From Pseudomonas arsenicoxydans (GTDB lineage Bacteria > Pseudomonadota > Gammaproteobacteria > Pseudomonadales > Pseudomonadaceae): DNA of 64,000 bases. Positions 8,060 to 15,881 of the stretch are shown piece by piece. A program made the translations under genes and the position numbers. Numbering within the stretch: the first letter of the stretch is position 1; the number at the start of each line of letters is the position of its first letter. The stretch spans positions 186,001 to 250,000 of the forward strand of contig NZ_RCZE01000007.1 of assembly GCF_006438915.1 (NCBI RefSeq), in the 5' to 3' direction. The notes below the pieces were generated by a model that was given only the letters and a program-made list of their open reading frames with translations, had not been told where the DNA came from and searched no databases.

Positions 8060-8076
8060 TTGACAGCATCCGACGC

Positions 8077-8964
8077 TTAGGGCGCGTACGTCAGCAGCAG
8101 TTCGGTCGGCACTTTGAAGTCCAGGGACATCATCACGCTCAACGCGGTAATGGTGAAGATCGAGAACACGAACAGCTTGCGTGCCCAGACCGTGTCATCC
8201 ACTGCCTTGTAACCGGTCCAGGCCATGTACAACCAGTACATGCCCATGGCCGCGGCGACGGCGAGGTAGCTCATGCCGGCGTAGCCGCTGAAGGTCAGCA
8301 TCAAGGTCGCCACGAGGAAGGCCAGGATGTAGATCAGGATGTGCTTCTTGGCCACCTGAATCCCGCGCTTCACTGGCAGCACCGGAATCGAAGCGGCCAG
8401 GTAATCGTTGAAGCGGAAAATCGCGATGGCGTAGGAGTGCGGCATCTGCCACAGGCTGAACATCACCAGCAACGTCAGTGCGGCCATGTCGAAGCTGTTG
8501 GTCACAGCGACGTAGCCAATCACCGGCGGCATGGCGCCCGACAGGCTGCCCACCAGCGTGCCGTGAACCGACTTGCGCTTGAGGTACAGGCTGTAGAAGC
8601 CGACGTAGATGACGAAACCGATCACCGCAAACAGCGCGGCCAACGGATTCGCCACCTTGTACAACAACACAACGCCGGCAACACCCAGGACGGTCGCAAA
8701 GGCCAGGGCCAGTTTCAGGGAGATCAAGCCCTGGACCAGCACCCGGTTCTTGGTGCGTTCCATCTTCAGGTCGATGTCGCGGTCGATGCAGTTGTTGAAC
8801 ACGCAACCGGAAGCCACCACCAGGGACGTGCCGATCATGGCGGCCAGGAAAATGGCCAGATCGACATGCCCTTTCGAGGCCAGGAAAAATCCGCCTGCCA
8901 CAGAAAGCACGTTACCGAAAATGATCCCCGGTTTGGTGATTTGGATAAAGTGCTTAAAGGACAT
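8077..8964 (-). CDS. cyoE: Protoheme IX farnesyltransferase (heme O synthase)
   Basis: This 295-residue UbiA-family membrane enzyme adds a farnesyl group to protoheme to make heme O for cytochrome bo3. The prenyl-diphosphate-binding motif NNCIDRDID is clear near residue 65, and YSLYLKRKSVHGTLVGSLSGAMPPVIGY gives the second conserved region. About nine hydrophobic helices follow. The start at 8964 (MSFKHFIQITKPG) is the family start; the longer frame from 9018 runs into cyoD. It is the last gene of cyoABCDE, 11 bases after cyoD. Confidence 0.96.
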   Translation of the reverse strand: MSFKHFIQITKPGIIFGNVLSVAGGFFLASKGHVDLAIFLAAMIGTSLVVASGCVFNNCIDRDIDLKMERTKNRVLVQGLISLKLALAFATVLGVAGVVLLYKVANPLAALFAVIGFVIYVGFYSLYLKRKSVHGTLVGSLSGAMPPVIGYVAVTNSFDMAALTLLVMFSLWQMPHSYAIAIFRFNDYLAASIPVLPVKRGIQVAKKHILIYILAFLVATLMLTFSGYAGMSYLAVAAAMGMYWLYMAWTGYKAVDDTVWARKLFVFSIFTITALSVMMSLDFKVPTELLLTYAP

Positions 8965-8975
8965 CCGGACTTTCC

Positions 8976-9317
8976 TCAGTGCGCCATCATGACGGTGTGG
9001 ATGCTGAGCATGATCCACAGCGACAGGCCTACCAACAGGACGATTACCAATGCAGCGAAAACAAACGCGATCACGTTGTTACGCTGGGCAGCGGAGCGGT
9101 CCAGGTGGAGGAAGTACACCAGGTGCACGAGCACCTGGATCACTGCGAAGATCAATACGATCCACAGGGTCATGGCTTTCGGCAGCGACGGGTACATCAC
9201 CAGGCCGAAAGGAATGATCGTCAGGATCACCGACAGGATGAAGCCAATGGCGTAGGACTTGACGCTGCCGTGGCTGTCGTCGTGGCCGTGGCCATCGTGG
9301 GAGTGTGCATTAGCCAT
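8976..9317 (-). CDS. cyoD: Cytochrome bo3 ubiquinol oxidase subunit IV
   Basis: This 113-residue protein has three transmembrane helices (IGFILSVILTIIPFGLVMY, WIVLIFAVIQVLVHLVYFLH, VIAFVFAALVIVLLVGLSLW). It stabilises the CuB site during assembly of the bo3 oxidase. The N-terminus is unusually histidine-rich (NAHSHDGHGHDDSHG), as in the neighbouring cyoC product. The start overlaps the cyoC stop as TAATG, showing translational coupling. Confidence 0.95.
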   Translation of the reverse strand: MANAHSHDGHGHDDSHGSVKSYAIGFILSVILTIIPFGLVMYPSLPKAMTLWIVLIFAVIQVLVHLVYFLHLDRSAAQRNNVIAFVFAALVIVLLVGLSLWIMLSIHTVMMAH

Positions 9318-9943
9318 TACAGGGTCCCCATCAGGTAAACAACGGTGAATACGCAGATCCACACCACGTCCAGGAAGTGCCAGAACAGGCTCAGGCAGCT
9401 CAGGCGGGTTTTGTTGGTCGCCGTCAGGCCGTTTTTCTGGACCTGATACATCATGATCGCCATCCAGATCAGACCGCTGGTCACGTGCAGACCGTGGGTG
9501 CCGACCAGGGTGAAGAACCCGGACAGGAAGCCGCTGCGGTTAGGACCGTAGCCTTCGGAGATCAGCATGTGGAACTCGTTGATCTCCATGCCGATGAAGC
9601 CCAGGCCGAACAGGAAGGTGATGGCCAACCAGCCCAACACTGCCTTCTTGTTGCCCTTGAACAACGCCAGCATGGCGAAGCCGTAGGTGATCGAACTGAA
9701 CAACAGGCAGGCGGTTTCGCCCAGCACGTATGGCAGCTCGAAGATGTCGTGGCCCGACGGGCCACCCGCTACGTTGTTAACCAGTACCGCGTACACCGCG
9801 AAGATCGACGCAAACAGAATGCAGTCGGTCATCAGGTAGAGCCAGAAACCGAATACGGTCATCTCGCCCGAGTCGTGGTGATGGTCATCGTGCCCATGTC
9901 CATCGACATGGGTGTGTCCAGCATTGGTCACTAAGTTCGACAT
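9317..9943 (-). CDS. cyoC: Cytochrome bo3 ubiquinol oxidase subunit III
   Basis: This 208-residue subunit has five hydrophobic helices, including FGFWLYLMTDCILFASIFAV and the HGLHVTSGLIWM segment typical of heme-copper oxidase subunit III. The N-terminus carries a His/Asp-rich tail (HTHVDGHGHDDHHHD), which could bind metal, although that is only inference. It lies between cyoB (3-base gap) and cyoD (1-base overlap). Confidence 0.95.
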   Translation of the reverse strand: MSNLVTNAGHTHVDGHGHDDHHHDSGEMTVFGFWLYLMTDCILFASIFAVYAVLVNNVAGGPSGHDIFELPYVLGETACLLFSSITYGFAMLALFKGNKKAVLGWLAITFLFGLGFIGMEINEFHMLISEGYGPNRSGFLSGFFTLVGTHGLHVTSGLIWMAIMMYQVQKNGLTATNKTRLSCLSLFWHFLDVVWICVFTVVYLMGTL

Positions 9944-9946
9944 GGT

Positions 9947-11977
9947 TTAAGCCTGTTCCAACGAGGTTTCAACACGGGTGGCAGTGGCCGGGATTTTCCC
10001 TGCGGCTACCAGACGTTTGCGCTGCTCGGCTTCGGTGCGCTCGATCACATCGACCGGCACCATGTAGCCCTGGTCATCACGGGCAGCGTGGATCACGAAG
10101 TAGACCACGGCGCCAGCGAGGCCGAAGATGGCCATCCACCAGATGTGCCAGATCATCGCGAAACCGAACACGGTCAACAGAGCACCCATGACCAGGCCGG
10201 TCGCGGTGTTGTTTGGCATGTGGATCGGCTCGTACTTGACCGGAGTCTGGTACGCAGTACCGTCTTCCTTGGCTTCAGTGAACGGGTCGATGCAGTCGGC
10301 TTTTGGCAGTACGGCAAAGTTGTAGAACGGTGGTGGCGACGAGGTCGACCATTCCAGCGTGTGGGCATTCCACGGGTCGCCGTGCTCGCACATGTTTTCC
10401 GGCTTCTTACGGTCACGAACACTGACGTACAGCTGGATCAACTGGCAGGCGATGCCACAGGCGATCATCACCGCACCGAACATGGCAACGTACAGGTACG
10501 GTACCCACTCAGGGTTGGTGGTGGCGTTCAGACGACGGGTCATGCCCATGAAGCCCAGTGCATAGAGCGGCATGAACGCGACGAAGAAGCCCGAGATCCA
10601 GAACCAGAACGCTGCCTTGCCCCAACCTTCGTGCAGCTTGAAGCCGAACGCTTTAGGGAAGTAGAAACCGAAGCCGGCGATGTAACCGAATACGGCGCCG
10701 CCGATGATCACGTTGTGGAAGTGAGCAATGACAAACAGGCTGTTGTGCAGTACGAAGTCAGCACCCGGAATGGCCAGCAGTACGCCGGTCATGCCGCCGA
10801 TCGCGAAGGTCACCATGAAGCCCAGGGTCCACAGAACCTGGCTGGTCATGCGCAGACGGCCCTGGTAGATGGTGAACAGCCAGTTGAATAGCTTCACCCC
10901 CGTCGGGATCGAGATCAGCATCGTCGCCAGACCGAAGAAGGCGTTGACGTTGGCACCCGAACCCATGGTGAAGAAGTGGTGCAGCCAGACCATGAAGCCC
11001 AGGATCGAGATCGCGCCCGAGGCGTAGATCATCGAGTGGTGGCCGAACAGTTTCTTGCCGGAGAACGCCGAGATGACTTCGGAGAAGATCCCGAATGCCG
11101 GCAGAATCAGGATGTAAACCTCGGGGTGACCCCACGCCCAGAACAGGTTGACGTACATCATCGGATTGCCACCAAGTTCATTGGTGAAAATGTGGAAATC
11201 CATGTAACGGTCAAGCGTCAGCAAAGCCAGGGTAGCGGTCAGGATCGGGAAGGAAGCGACGATCAGCACGTTGGCCCAGGTGCAGGTCCAGGTGAAGATC
11301 GGCATGTCCATCAGTTTCATGCCCGGGGTACGCATTTTCAGCACGGTGGCCAGGAAGTTGACCCCGGTCAGCGTCGTACCTAGCCCGGATAGCTGTAGCG
11401 CCCAGATGTAGTAGTCCACACCCACGCCAGGGCTGTAGCCGAGTTCCGACAGCGGTGGATACGCAACCCAACCGGTACGGGCGAATTCGCCGACACCCAG
11501 GGACACGTTCACCAGCACGACGCCAGACATCAGCAGCCAGAAGCTCAGGGAGTTCAGGAACGGATAGGCAACGTCACGCGCACCGATCTGCAGCGGCACT
11601 GCAAGGTTCATCAGGCCGGTGAAGAATGGCATCGCCATAAAGATGATCATGATCACACCGTGAGCGGTGAAGATCTGGTCATAGTGTTCAGGCGGCAGGT
11701 AGCCAGGCGAACCTTCGGTGGACAAGGCCAACTGGGTACGCATCATGATGGCGTCGGCAAAACCGCGCAGCAGCATGACCATGGCGACGATGATGTACAT
11801 CACGCCGATTTTCTTGTGGTCGACCGAAGTCAGCCACTCAGTCCACAAGTAGGTCCACTTCTTGAAGTAGGTGATTGCAGCGAACACCGCCAGACCACCG
11901 AGCGCGATCATGGCGATGGTAATCATCACGATCGGCTCGTGGAACGGAATCGCTTCCCAACTTAATTTACCAAACAT
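9947..11977 (-). CDS. cyoB: Cytochrome bo3 ubiquinol oxidase subunit I
   Basis: This 676-residue catalytic subunit of the proton-pumping ubiquinol oxidase carries heme b, heme o3 and CuB. The signatures WAWGHPEVYILILPAFGIFSE (CuB histidine cross-linked to tyrosine) and WLHHFFTMG (two further CuB histidines) are visible. The heme-ligand histidine in IVAHFHNVIIGG-like form appears as FVIAHFHNVIIGG, and FTAHGVIMIIFMAMP is also present. Length fits E. coli CyoB (663). It sits between cyoA and cyoC in the canonical order. Confidence 0.97.
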   Translation of the reverse strand: MFGKLSWEAIPFHEPIVMITIAMIALGGLAVFAAITYFKKWTYLWTEWLTSVDHKKIGVMYIIVAMVMLLRGFADAIMMRTQLALSTEGSPGYLPPEHYDQIFTAHGVIMIIFMAMPFFTGLMNLAVPLQIGARDVAYPFLNSLSFWLLMSGVVLVNVSLGVGEFARTGWVAYPPLSELGYSPGVGVDYYIWALQLSGLGTTLTGVNFLATVLKMRTPGMKLMDMPIFTWTCTWANVLIVASFPILTATLALLTLDRYMDFHIFTNELGGNPMMYVNLFWAWGHPEVYILILPAFGIFSEVISAFSGKKLFGHHSMIYASGAISILGFMVWLHHFFTMGSGANVNAFFGLATMLISIPTGVKLFNWLFTIYQGRLRMTSQVLWTLGFMVTFAIGGMTGVLLAIPGADFVLHNSLFVIAHFHNVIIGGAVFGYIAGFGFYFPKAFGFKLHEGWGKAAFWFWISGFFVAFMPLYALGFMGMTRRLNATTNPEWVPYLYVAMFGAVMIACGIACQLIQLYVSVRDRKKPENMCEHGDPWNAHTLEWSTSSPPPFYNFAVLPKADCIDPFTEAKEDGTAYQTPVKYEPIHMPNNTATGLVMGALLTVFGFAMIWHIWWMAIFGLAGAVVYFVIHAARDDQGYMVPVDVIERTEAEQRKRLVAAGKIPATATRVETSLEQA

Positions 11978-11980
11978 CGT

Positions 11981-12925
11981 TTACTCCTCTGCCCCGGCAG
12001 CTGAATGCGAACTCGATTCCATCCCTTCCATCTGGGCCACTTCTTTCTCTTTCTTCTCGTGGTCCACTTTCGGACCCGGTTTCATGCCTTCGTACTTGTC
12101 GACGATGGTCTGGAACAGGTTCGGCGTGAACGAGGAGTAGAGCGCTACTGGATTGTTCTGGCTTGGTTTGGAAAGGGCTTCGTATTCAGCTTTTTCAAGC
12201 TGTTTAGGTGCCTTCTTGACATCACTGACCCAGGCATCGAAGTCCGCCTGAGAGGTGGCGATTGCTTTGAACTTCATGCCGGTGAAACCCGCGCCGCTGT
12301 AGTTGGCGGAGATCCCGTCGAATTCAGCGTTCTGGTTGGCGATCAGGTGCAGTTTGGTCTGCATGCCCGCCATCGCGTAGATCTGGCCGCCCAGGCCCGG
12401 AATGAAGAACGAGTTCATCACGGTGTCGGAGGTAATCTGGAAGTTGATCGGCGTGTTGGCCGGGAACACAATCTTGTTGACCGTGGCGATGCCTTGTTCC
12501 GGGTAGATGAACAACCACTTCCAGTCCATCGATACCACTTGAATGGTGATCGGCTTGACGTCGGATTCCAGCGGCTTGTACGGGTCCAGAGCGTGGGTCG
12601 ACTTGTAGGTGACATAACCCAGGGCAATGATGATCAGTACTGGAATGGCCCACACCGCGATTTCAATCTTGGTGGAGTGCGACCACTTCGGCGTGTAGAC
12701 CGCGTCAGTGTTGGAGGCGCGATATTTCCAAGCGAACAGGAAGGTCATGACGATGACCGGTACCACGACAAGAAGCATCAGCAGCGTAGCGGTGATGATC
12801 AGGTTTCGCTCGTCCAGGCCAACCTGGCCCTTGGGATCGAGCAAGGTCATGTTGCAGCCTGACAGCAACAATGTGCCAATCAGCGGCAATAAGCCTAGTA
12901 GTCTGGGGTACCTGTTTTTACTCAT
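11981..12925 (-). CDS. cyoA: Cytochrome bo3 ubiquinol oxidase subunit II (lipoprotein)
   Basis: This 314-residue subunit has a lipoprotein signal peptide with lipobox LLSGC (Cys24), two further transmembrane helices, and a periplasmic cupredoxin-like domain (SMDWKWLFIYPEQGIATVN) that lacks CuA ligands, as in ubiquinol oxidases. The start at 12925 (MSKNRYPRLL) has GAGGT about eight bases upstream. It is the first gene of the operon, with a long untranslated region in front (see 12926-13672). Confidence 0.95.
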   Translation of the reverse strand: MSKNRYPRLLGLLPLIGTLLLSGCNMTLLDPKGQVGLDERNLIITATLLMLLVVVPVIVMTFLFAWKYRASNTDAVYTPKWSHSTKIEIAVWAIPVLIIIALGYVTYKSTHALDPYKPLESDVKPITIQVVSMDWKWLFIYPEQGIATVNKIVFPANTPINFQITSDTVMNSFFIPGLGGQIYAMAGMQTKLHLIANQNAEFDGISANYSGAGFTGMKFKAIATSQADFDAWVSDVKKAPKQLEKAEYEALSKPSQNNPVALYSSFTPNLFQTIVDKYEGMKPGPKVDHEKKEKEVAQMEGMESSSHSAAGAEE

Positions 12926-13672
12926 CTCACGACCTCTAAAGCAGCTTGCGCAATGCAGTTGGGTTTTGATCGCCAACACTTCACCCTGCCAAGGGTTGGC
13001 ATTTTTCTTGGATTGAATAAGGGCTGCCCGTCGCGCGTCAGACGCTGCTCGACAAATCCTGGGACAGCGGTAAGTTCTTATTCGAATTCGTGGTCAAAGG
13101 CCTTGTTACAGACCAATTCCATTTGGTGCGGATAGTTGGAAGGCTCCGACACCTGGGAGTCGCATGAGGCGTTCAAGCCTCTCGACGCCCTACTTTCTGC
13201 TCATGCTGAGCAGTGCCGGGAATTCAGTGCGGGCGATTGTAGATATGTAACGATTCATAAACCATGTCTCATCCCGAAATAATTTTTATCCATTCCAGCA
13301 ACAATCATTAACGGATTTCGCAAAAGTCCGGCATGTTATCGAAATTGATTCTCAACAAAAACATCAAAAATAGTAGGTCTACCGCACGCAGTTCAGACAG
13401 CTTCGGGGCTGCTGCGCCCTACCCCGACACTGCTCAACCCCCTATGAGACAAGGGCTAGGGCAATTCGCCAGCCCCTGTTAAAACTGCCTGCTCCAGCAT
13501 TTCCGGGGTTAGATGATCATCCGCCGCAACAGACCAATTTTGTTGCCCGCCCCCATGCCAATTCAGCCCCTTGAAATGCCTTGCGACACTCGCGCTGTGA
13601 CAACATGTCGCACACGTGTCGCACCCCTGCTTGTCGCGCATCAAGGTCTTTTTACCTGGCCTCTGAAAATGC
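12926..13672 (-). promoter_or_regulatory. Long structured region upstream of cyoA without a convincing gene
   Basis: About 750 bases lie between cyoA and the dsbB terminator. I see no credible protein gene; the open frames have no family resemblance. Features include hairpins TGCCAA/TTGGCA (12987-13001, followed by TTTTT on the plus strand), GAGGC/GCCTC (13166-13181), CTGCTCA/TGAGCAG (13197-13213) and TCGGGG/CCCCGA (13403-13427). The A/T-rich stretch 13240-13375 is the likeliest place for the cyo promoter. A loose Fur-box-like sequence lies at 13335-13353 (GTTATCGAAATTGATTCTC, about 12 of 19 matches to the consensus by eye). Confidence 0.4.
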
Positions 13673-13713
13673 AAAACGCCCCGGCCCCCTCAACGAGGGC
13701 CGGGGCGTTTTCA
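13673..13713 (-). terminator. Rho-independent terminator after dsbB
   Basis: AAAACGCCCCGGCCC and GGGCCGGGGCGTTTT arms flank a short loop, 30 bases past the dsbB stop. The A-run on the plus strand gives the T-run for minus-strand transcripts. Confidence 0.9.
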
Positions 13714-13742
13714 TGGGTGACGCAGCGGTGCGGCGATGCGCC

Positions 13743-14252
13743 TCAGCGCAGAGCTTTACGGTTACGCGACGTGAGCAACGGCACCAGAACCACGATCAGC
13801 ACAAACGCCACCAGCGCCCATTGCGCCAGCGACAGACCGAGGATCGGCGGGTACGGCGTGGAGCAGAAGCCATCCACCTGGAAGCCCAGCGGGAAGATTT
13901 TCGCCAGCGGCAGACCATCGACAATCGGCTGCAGCACATCGATGCCGCAACTGACCGCAGGGTAGAACTGGGTGTAGACGTGATGCCCGGCCACTGCGAC
14001 TCCGGCCAGGGCACTGATGACCACCAGCGTTTCGAACACGGTGATGCTGCGACGTGTGCGCGTGGCCGCGCCGATAAAGGCAAACACCGCGATTAACAAC
14101 AACGCGTAGCGCTGGAGAATGCACAGCGGGCATGGCGCCTCGCCCAACACAATTTGCATGTACAGCGCGCCGCCGATCAGCGCCAGGCAGATGATGCCCA
14201 GCAACACCAGATAGCGCCGTTCGCGGCCCAATCGCATTGTTTCCTCGCTCAT
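13743..14252 (-). CDS. dsbB: Disulfide bond formation protein DsbB
   Basis: This 169-residue inner-membrane protein reoxidises DsbA and passes electrons to quinone. It has four transmembrane helices, the N-terminal redox pair CPLC (Cys41, Cys44), and the second periplasmic pair Cys102 and Cys130 (AVSCGIDVL ... DGFCSTPYP). The conserved ILQRYA after CPLC is the quinone-binding arginine region. It is a single-gene unit with its own terminator. Its position next to the ubiquinol oxidase genes may be coincidental. Confidence 0.95.
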   Translation of the reverse strand: MSEETMRLGRERRYLVLLGIICLALIGGALYMQIVLGEAPCPLCILQRYALLLIAVFAFIGAATRTRRSITVFETLVVISALAGVAVAGHHVYTQFYPAVSCGIDVLQPIVDGLPLAKIFPLGFQVDGFCSTPYPPILGLSLAQWALVAFVLIVVLVPLLTSRNRKALR

Positions 14253-14413
14253 CGCGTTTCCCTTTTAGATAGCAGTTGCCGCCAGTCTACACGCAGGCTC
14301 TGAGGTTGGAGAGCCTGGCGCGTGCCGGTGGATTTGGGGGAATAAACGATAAGCCGGTTAAGAAGGGATTAACTTTGGAAGTGTTTTTCAAGGTTGAAGA
14401 CCGCGGTGCGGCC

Positions 14414-14511
14414 ATTCGCGAGCAAGCCCGCTCCCACATTCGACTGCATTCCCCTGAGAGAACTCGGTCAAGTGTGGGAGCGGCGGTGCGACGATTCGAC
14501 TTGCTCGCGAA
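14414..14511. repeat. REPIN-like inverted repeat, family A copy 2, with interrupted right arm
   Basis: The left arm 14414-14443 has the standard core (ATTCGCGAGCAAGCCCGCTC...). The right arm 14467-14511 matches it except for 16 extra bases at 14484-14499 (CGGTGCGACGATTCGA) inside the GCGGGCTTGCTCGC core. Confidence 0.8.
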
Positions 14512-14546
14512 GCAGGCGACTCGGTCTCCCGAGTCGCCGCAAACAG

Positions 14547-15728
14547 TTACTCCAACGCCGAAGCCGGCCCAAAGAACTCATAACGACTCTGCTTCTCCGG
14601 AACCCCCAACGCTTTGAGGTGACGCTTGATCGCCGCCATGAACCCCTTAGGCCCCAGGAAGTAAGCATCCAGGTCACGCTGCTCGGGCAACCACTCGCCC
14701 AGTTGCTCCCGACTCAACAACCCGACCTTGTCCGCTGCCGGACTCACACCGTCATCCTCAGCGTAGCAATAGAAGCGCTTGAGTTGCGGATGACGCTCAG
14801 CCAACCCATCGATCCAGTCACGGAAGGCATGCACGCTGCCGTTACGCGCGCAGTGGATAAAGTGCACCGGGCGCTCGGTGGCCAGCGCGGCTTCAAGCAT
14901 TGCCAGTGTCGGCGTAATGCCGACACCGCCGCTGATCAGCACCAGCGGTTTATCGCTGGCCGTCAGGGTGAATTCGCCCGATGGCGGGAACAGCTGGATA
15001 CTCGCCCCGACATGCAACTGATCGTGCAAATGGTTGGACGCCCGCCCACCGGTTTCACGCTTGACGCTGATGCGGTACTGGCCCTTGTTCGCCAGCGCCG
15101 ACAGTGAGTAGTTGCGACGGATCTCTTCGCCGTCGAGGATCAGTTTCATGCCGATGTACTGGCCGGGCTCCGCCGCAAAGATCGGGCCTTTGTCGGCAGG
15201 TTCGAAGTAGAAGGAGGTGATTTCCGCACTTTCCTCAACCTTGGCCGCAATGATGAATTCCCGCGCCCCGCGCCAGCCGCCGGGCGCCTGTTCTTTCTGA
15301 TCGTAGATACTGGTTTCGGCACCGATCAGAATATCGGCGAGTTGACCATACGCAGCACCCCATGCCGCAATGACTTCAGGGGTGGCGATTTCTTCGCCCA
15401 GCACCTCGGCAATGGCACGCAGCAGGCAGGTGCCGACAATCGGGTAGTGTTCCGGCAGGATTTGCAGGGCCACGTGTTTGTTGATGATCTTGGCCACCAG
15501 GTCGCCCAACTGATCGAGCTGGTCGATGTGCCGGGCGTACATCAAGACACCGTTGGCCAGCGCGCGCGGCTGATCACCACTGGCCTGGTGGGCCTGGTTG
15601 AACAACGGGCGGACTTCCGGGTATTCGGAGAGCAACATGCGGTAGAAGTGAGTAATCAGCGCTTCGCCGCCGCTTTCCAGCAGCGGCACGGTGGATTTGA
15701 CGATGGCACGGTCTTGAACGCTAAGCAT
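14547..15728 (-). CDS. hmp: Flavohemoprotein (nitric oxide dioxygenase)
   Basis: This 393-residue cytosolic enzyme converts NO plus O2 to nitrate using NAD(P)H. The globin domain shows Tyr29, Gln53 and the proximal His85 (NKHVALQI), the same numbering as E. coli Hmp. The reductase half has the FAD motif RNYSLS and the NAD-binding GGVGITPTLAMLEAAL. The start at 15728 (MLSVQDRAIV) is the family start; a longer frame to 15785 covers promoter DNA. It is divergent from a NorR homologue, with three NorR-like sites between them and a -24/-12-like element upstream, so NO-induced sigma-54 control is expected. Confidence 0.96.
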   Translation of the reverse strand: MLSVQDRAIVKSTVPLLESGGEALITHFYRMLLSEYPEVRPLFNQAHQASGDQPRALANGVLMYARHIDQLDQLGDLVAKIINKHVALQILPEHYPIVGTCLLRAIAEVLGEEIATPEVIAAWGAAYGQLADILIGAETSIYDQKEQAPGGWRGAREFIIAAKVEESAEITSFYFEPADKGPIFAAEPGQYIGMKLILDGEEIRRNYSLSALANKGQYRISVKRETGGRASNHLHDQLHVGASIQLFPPSGEFTLTASDKPLVLISGGVGITPTLAMLEAALATERPVHFIHCARNGSVHAFRDWIDGLAERHPQLKRFYCYAEDDGVSPAADKVGLLSREQLGEWLPEQRDLDAYFLGPKGFMAAIKRHLKALGVPEKQSRYEFFGPASALE

Positions 15729-15769
15729 AAGGACGACTCCGGAGCTTGATGTGTATTTCCTTAGAGTTA

Positions 15770-15787
15770 TCAGTTTCCGTGCCAAGT
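15770..15787 (-). promoter_or_regulatory. Candidate sigma-54 promoter of hmp
   Basis: The minus strand reads TTGGCACGGAAACTGAT. The TGGCACG half fits the -24 element exactly. At the -12 position it has TGA where the consensus has TGC, so the match is imperfect. It lies about 45 bases upstream of the hmp start and downstream of the NorR-like operators, the correct order for an enhancer-dependent promoter. Confidence 0.5.
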
Positions 15788-15823
15788 ATTAAAACCATAT
15801 AAATCAATATCTTAAAAACATAG

Positions 15824-15838
15824 TAGTCATATCGACAC
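15824..15838. promoter_or_regulatory. NorR-like operator 1
   Basis: TAGTCATATCGACAC contains GT-N7-AC, the core reported for NorR enhancer sites. It shares TAGTCAT-TCGAC with operator 2, 26 bases away. Confidence 0.55.
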
Positions 15839-15849
15839 ACGCCGCTTTA

Positions 15850-15864
15850 TAGTCATGTCGACTA
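15850..15864. promoter_or_regulatory. NorR-like operator 2
   Basis: TAGTCATGTCGACTA is a perfect TAGTC/GACTA palindrome around a 5-base centre and contains GT-N7-AC. It is the best of the three sites in the hmp-norR intergenic region. Confidence 0.6.
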
Positions 15865-15870
15865 CACGGA

Positions 15871-15881
15871 GTCACTATGAC
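15871..15881. promoter_or_regulatory. NorR-like operator 3 overlapping the norR start
   Basis: GTCACTATGAC fits GTCA-N3-TGAC exactly. It spans the norR start codon at 15877, so binding here could also repress norR. Confidence 0.45.

Noticed and set aside
7900..9255. A 451-codon plus-strand frame starting in a repeat and crossing cyoE and cyoD
   Set aside because: It begins inside a REPIN and is antisense to cyoE, with no family pattern.
13456..13674. A 72-residue minus-strand frame upstream of cyoA
   Set aside because: It ends in the dsbB terminator, lacks a Shine-Dalgarno and shows no recognisable domain despite a Cys-rich stretch.
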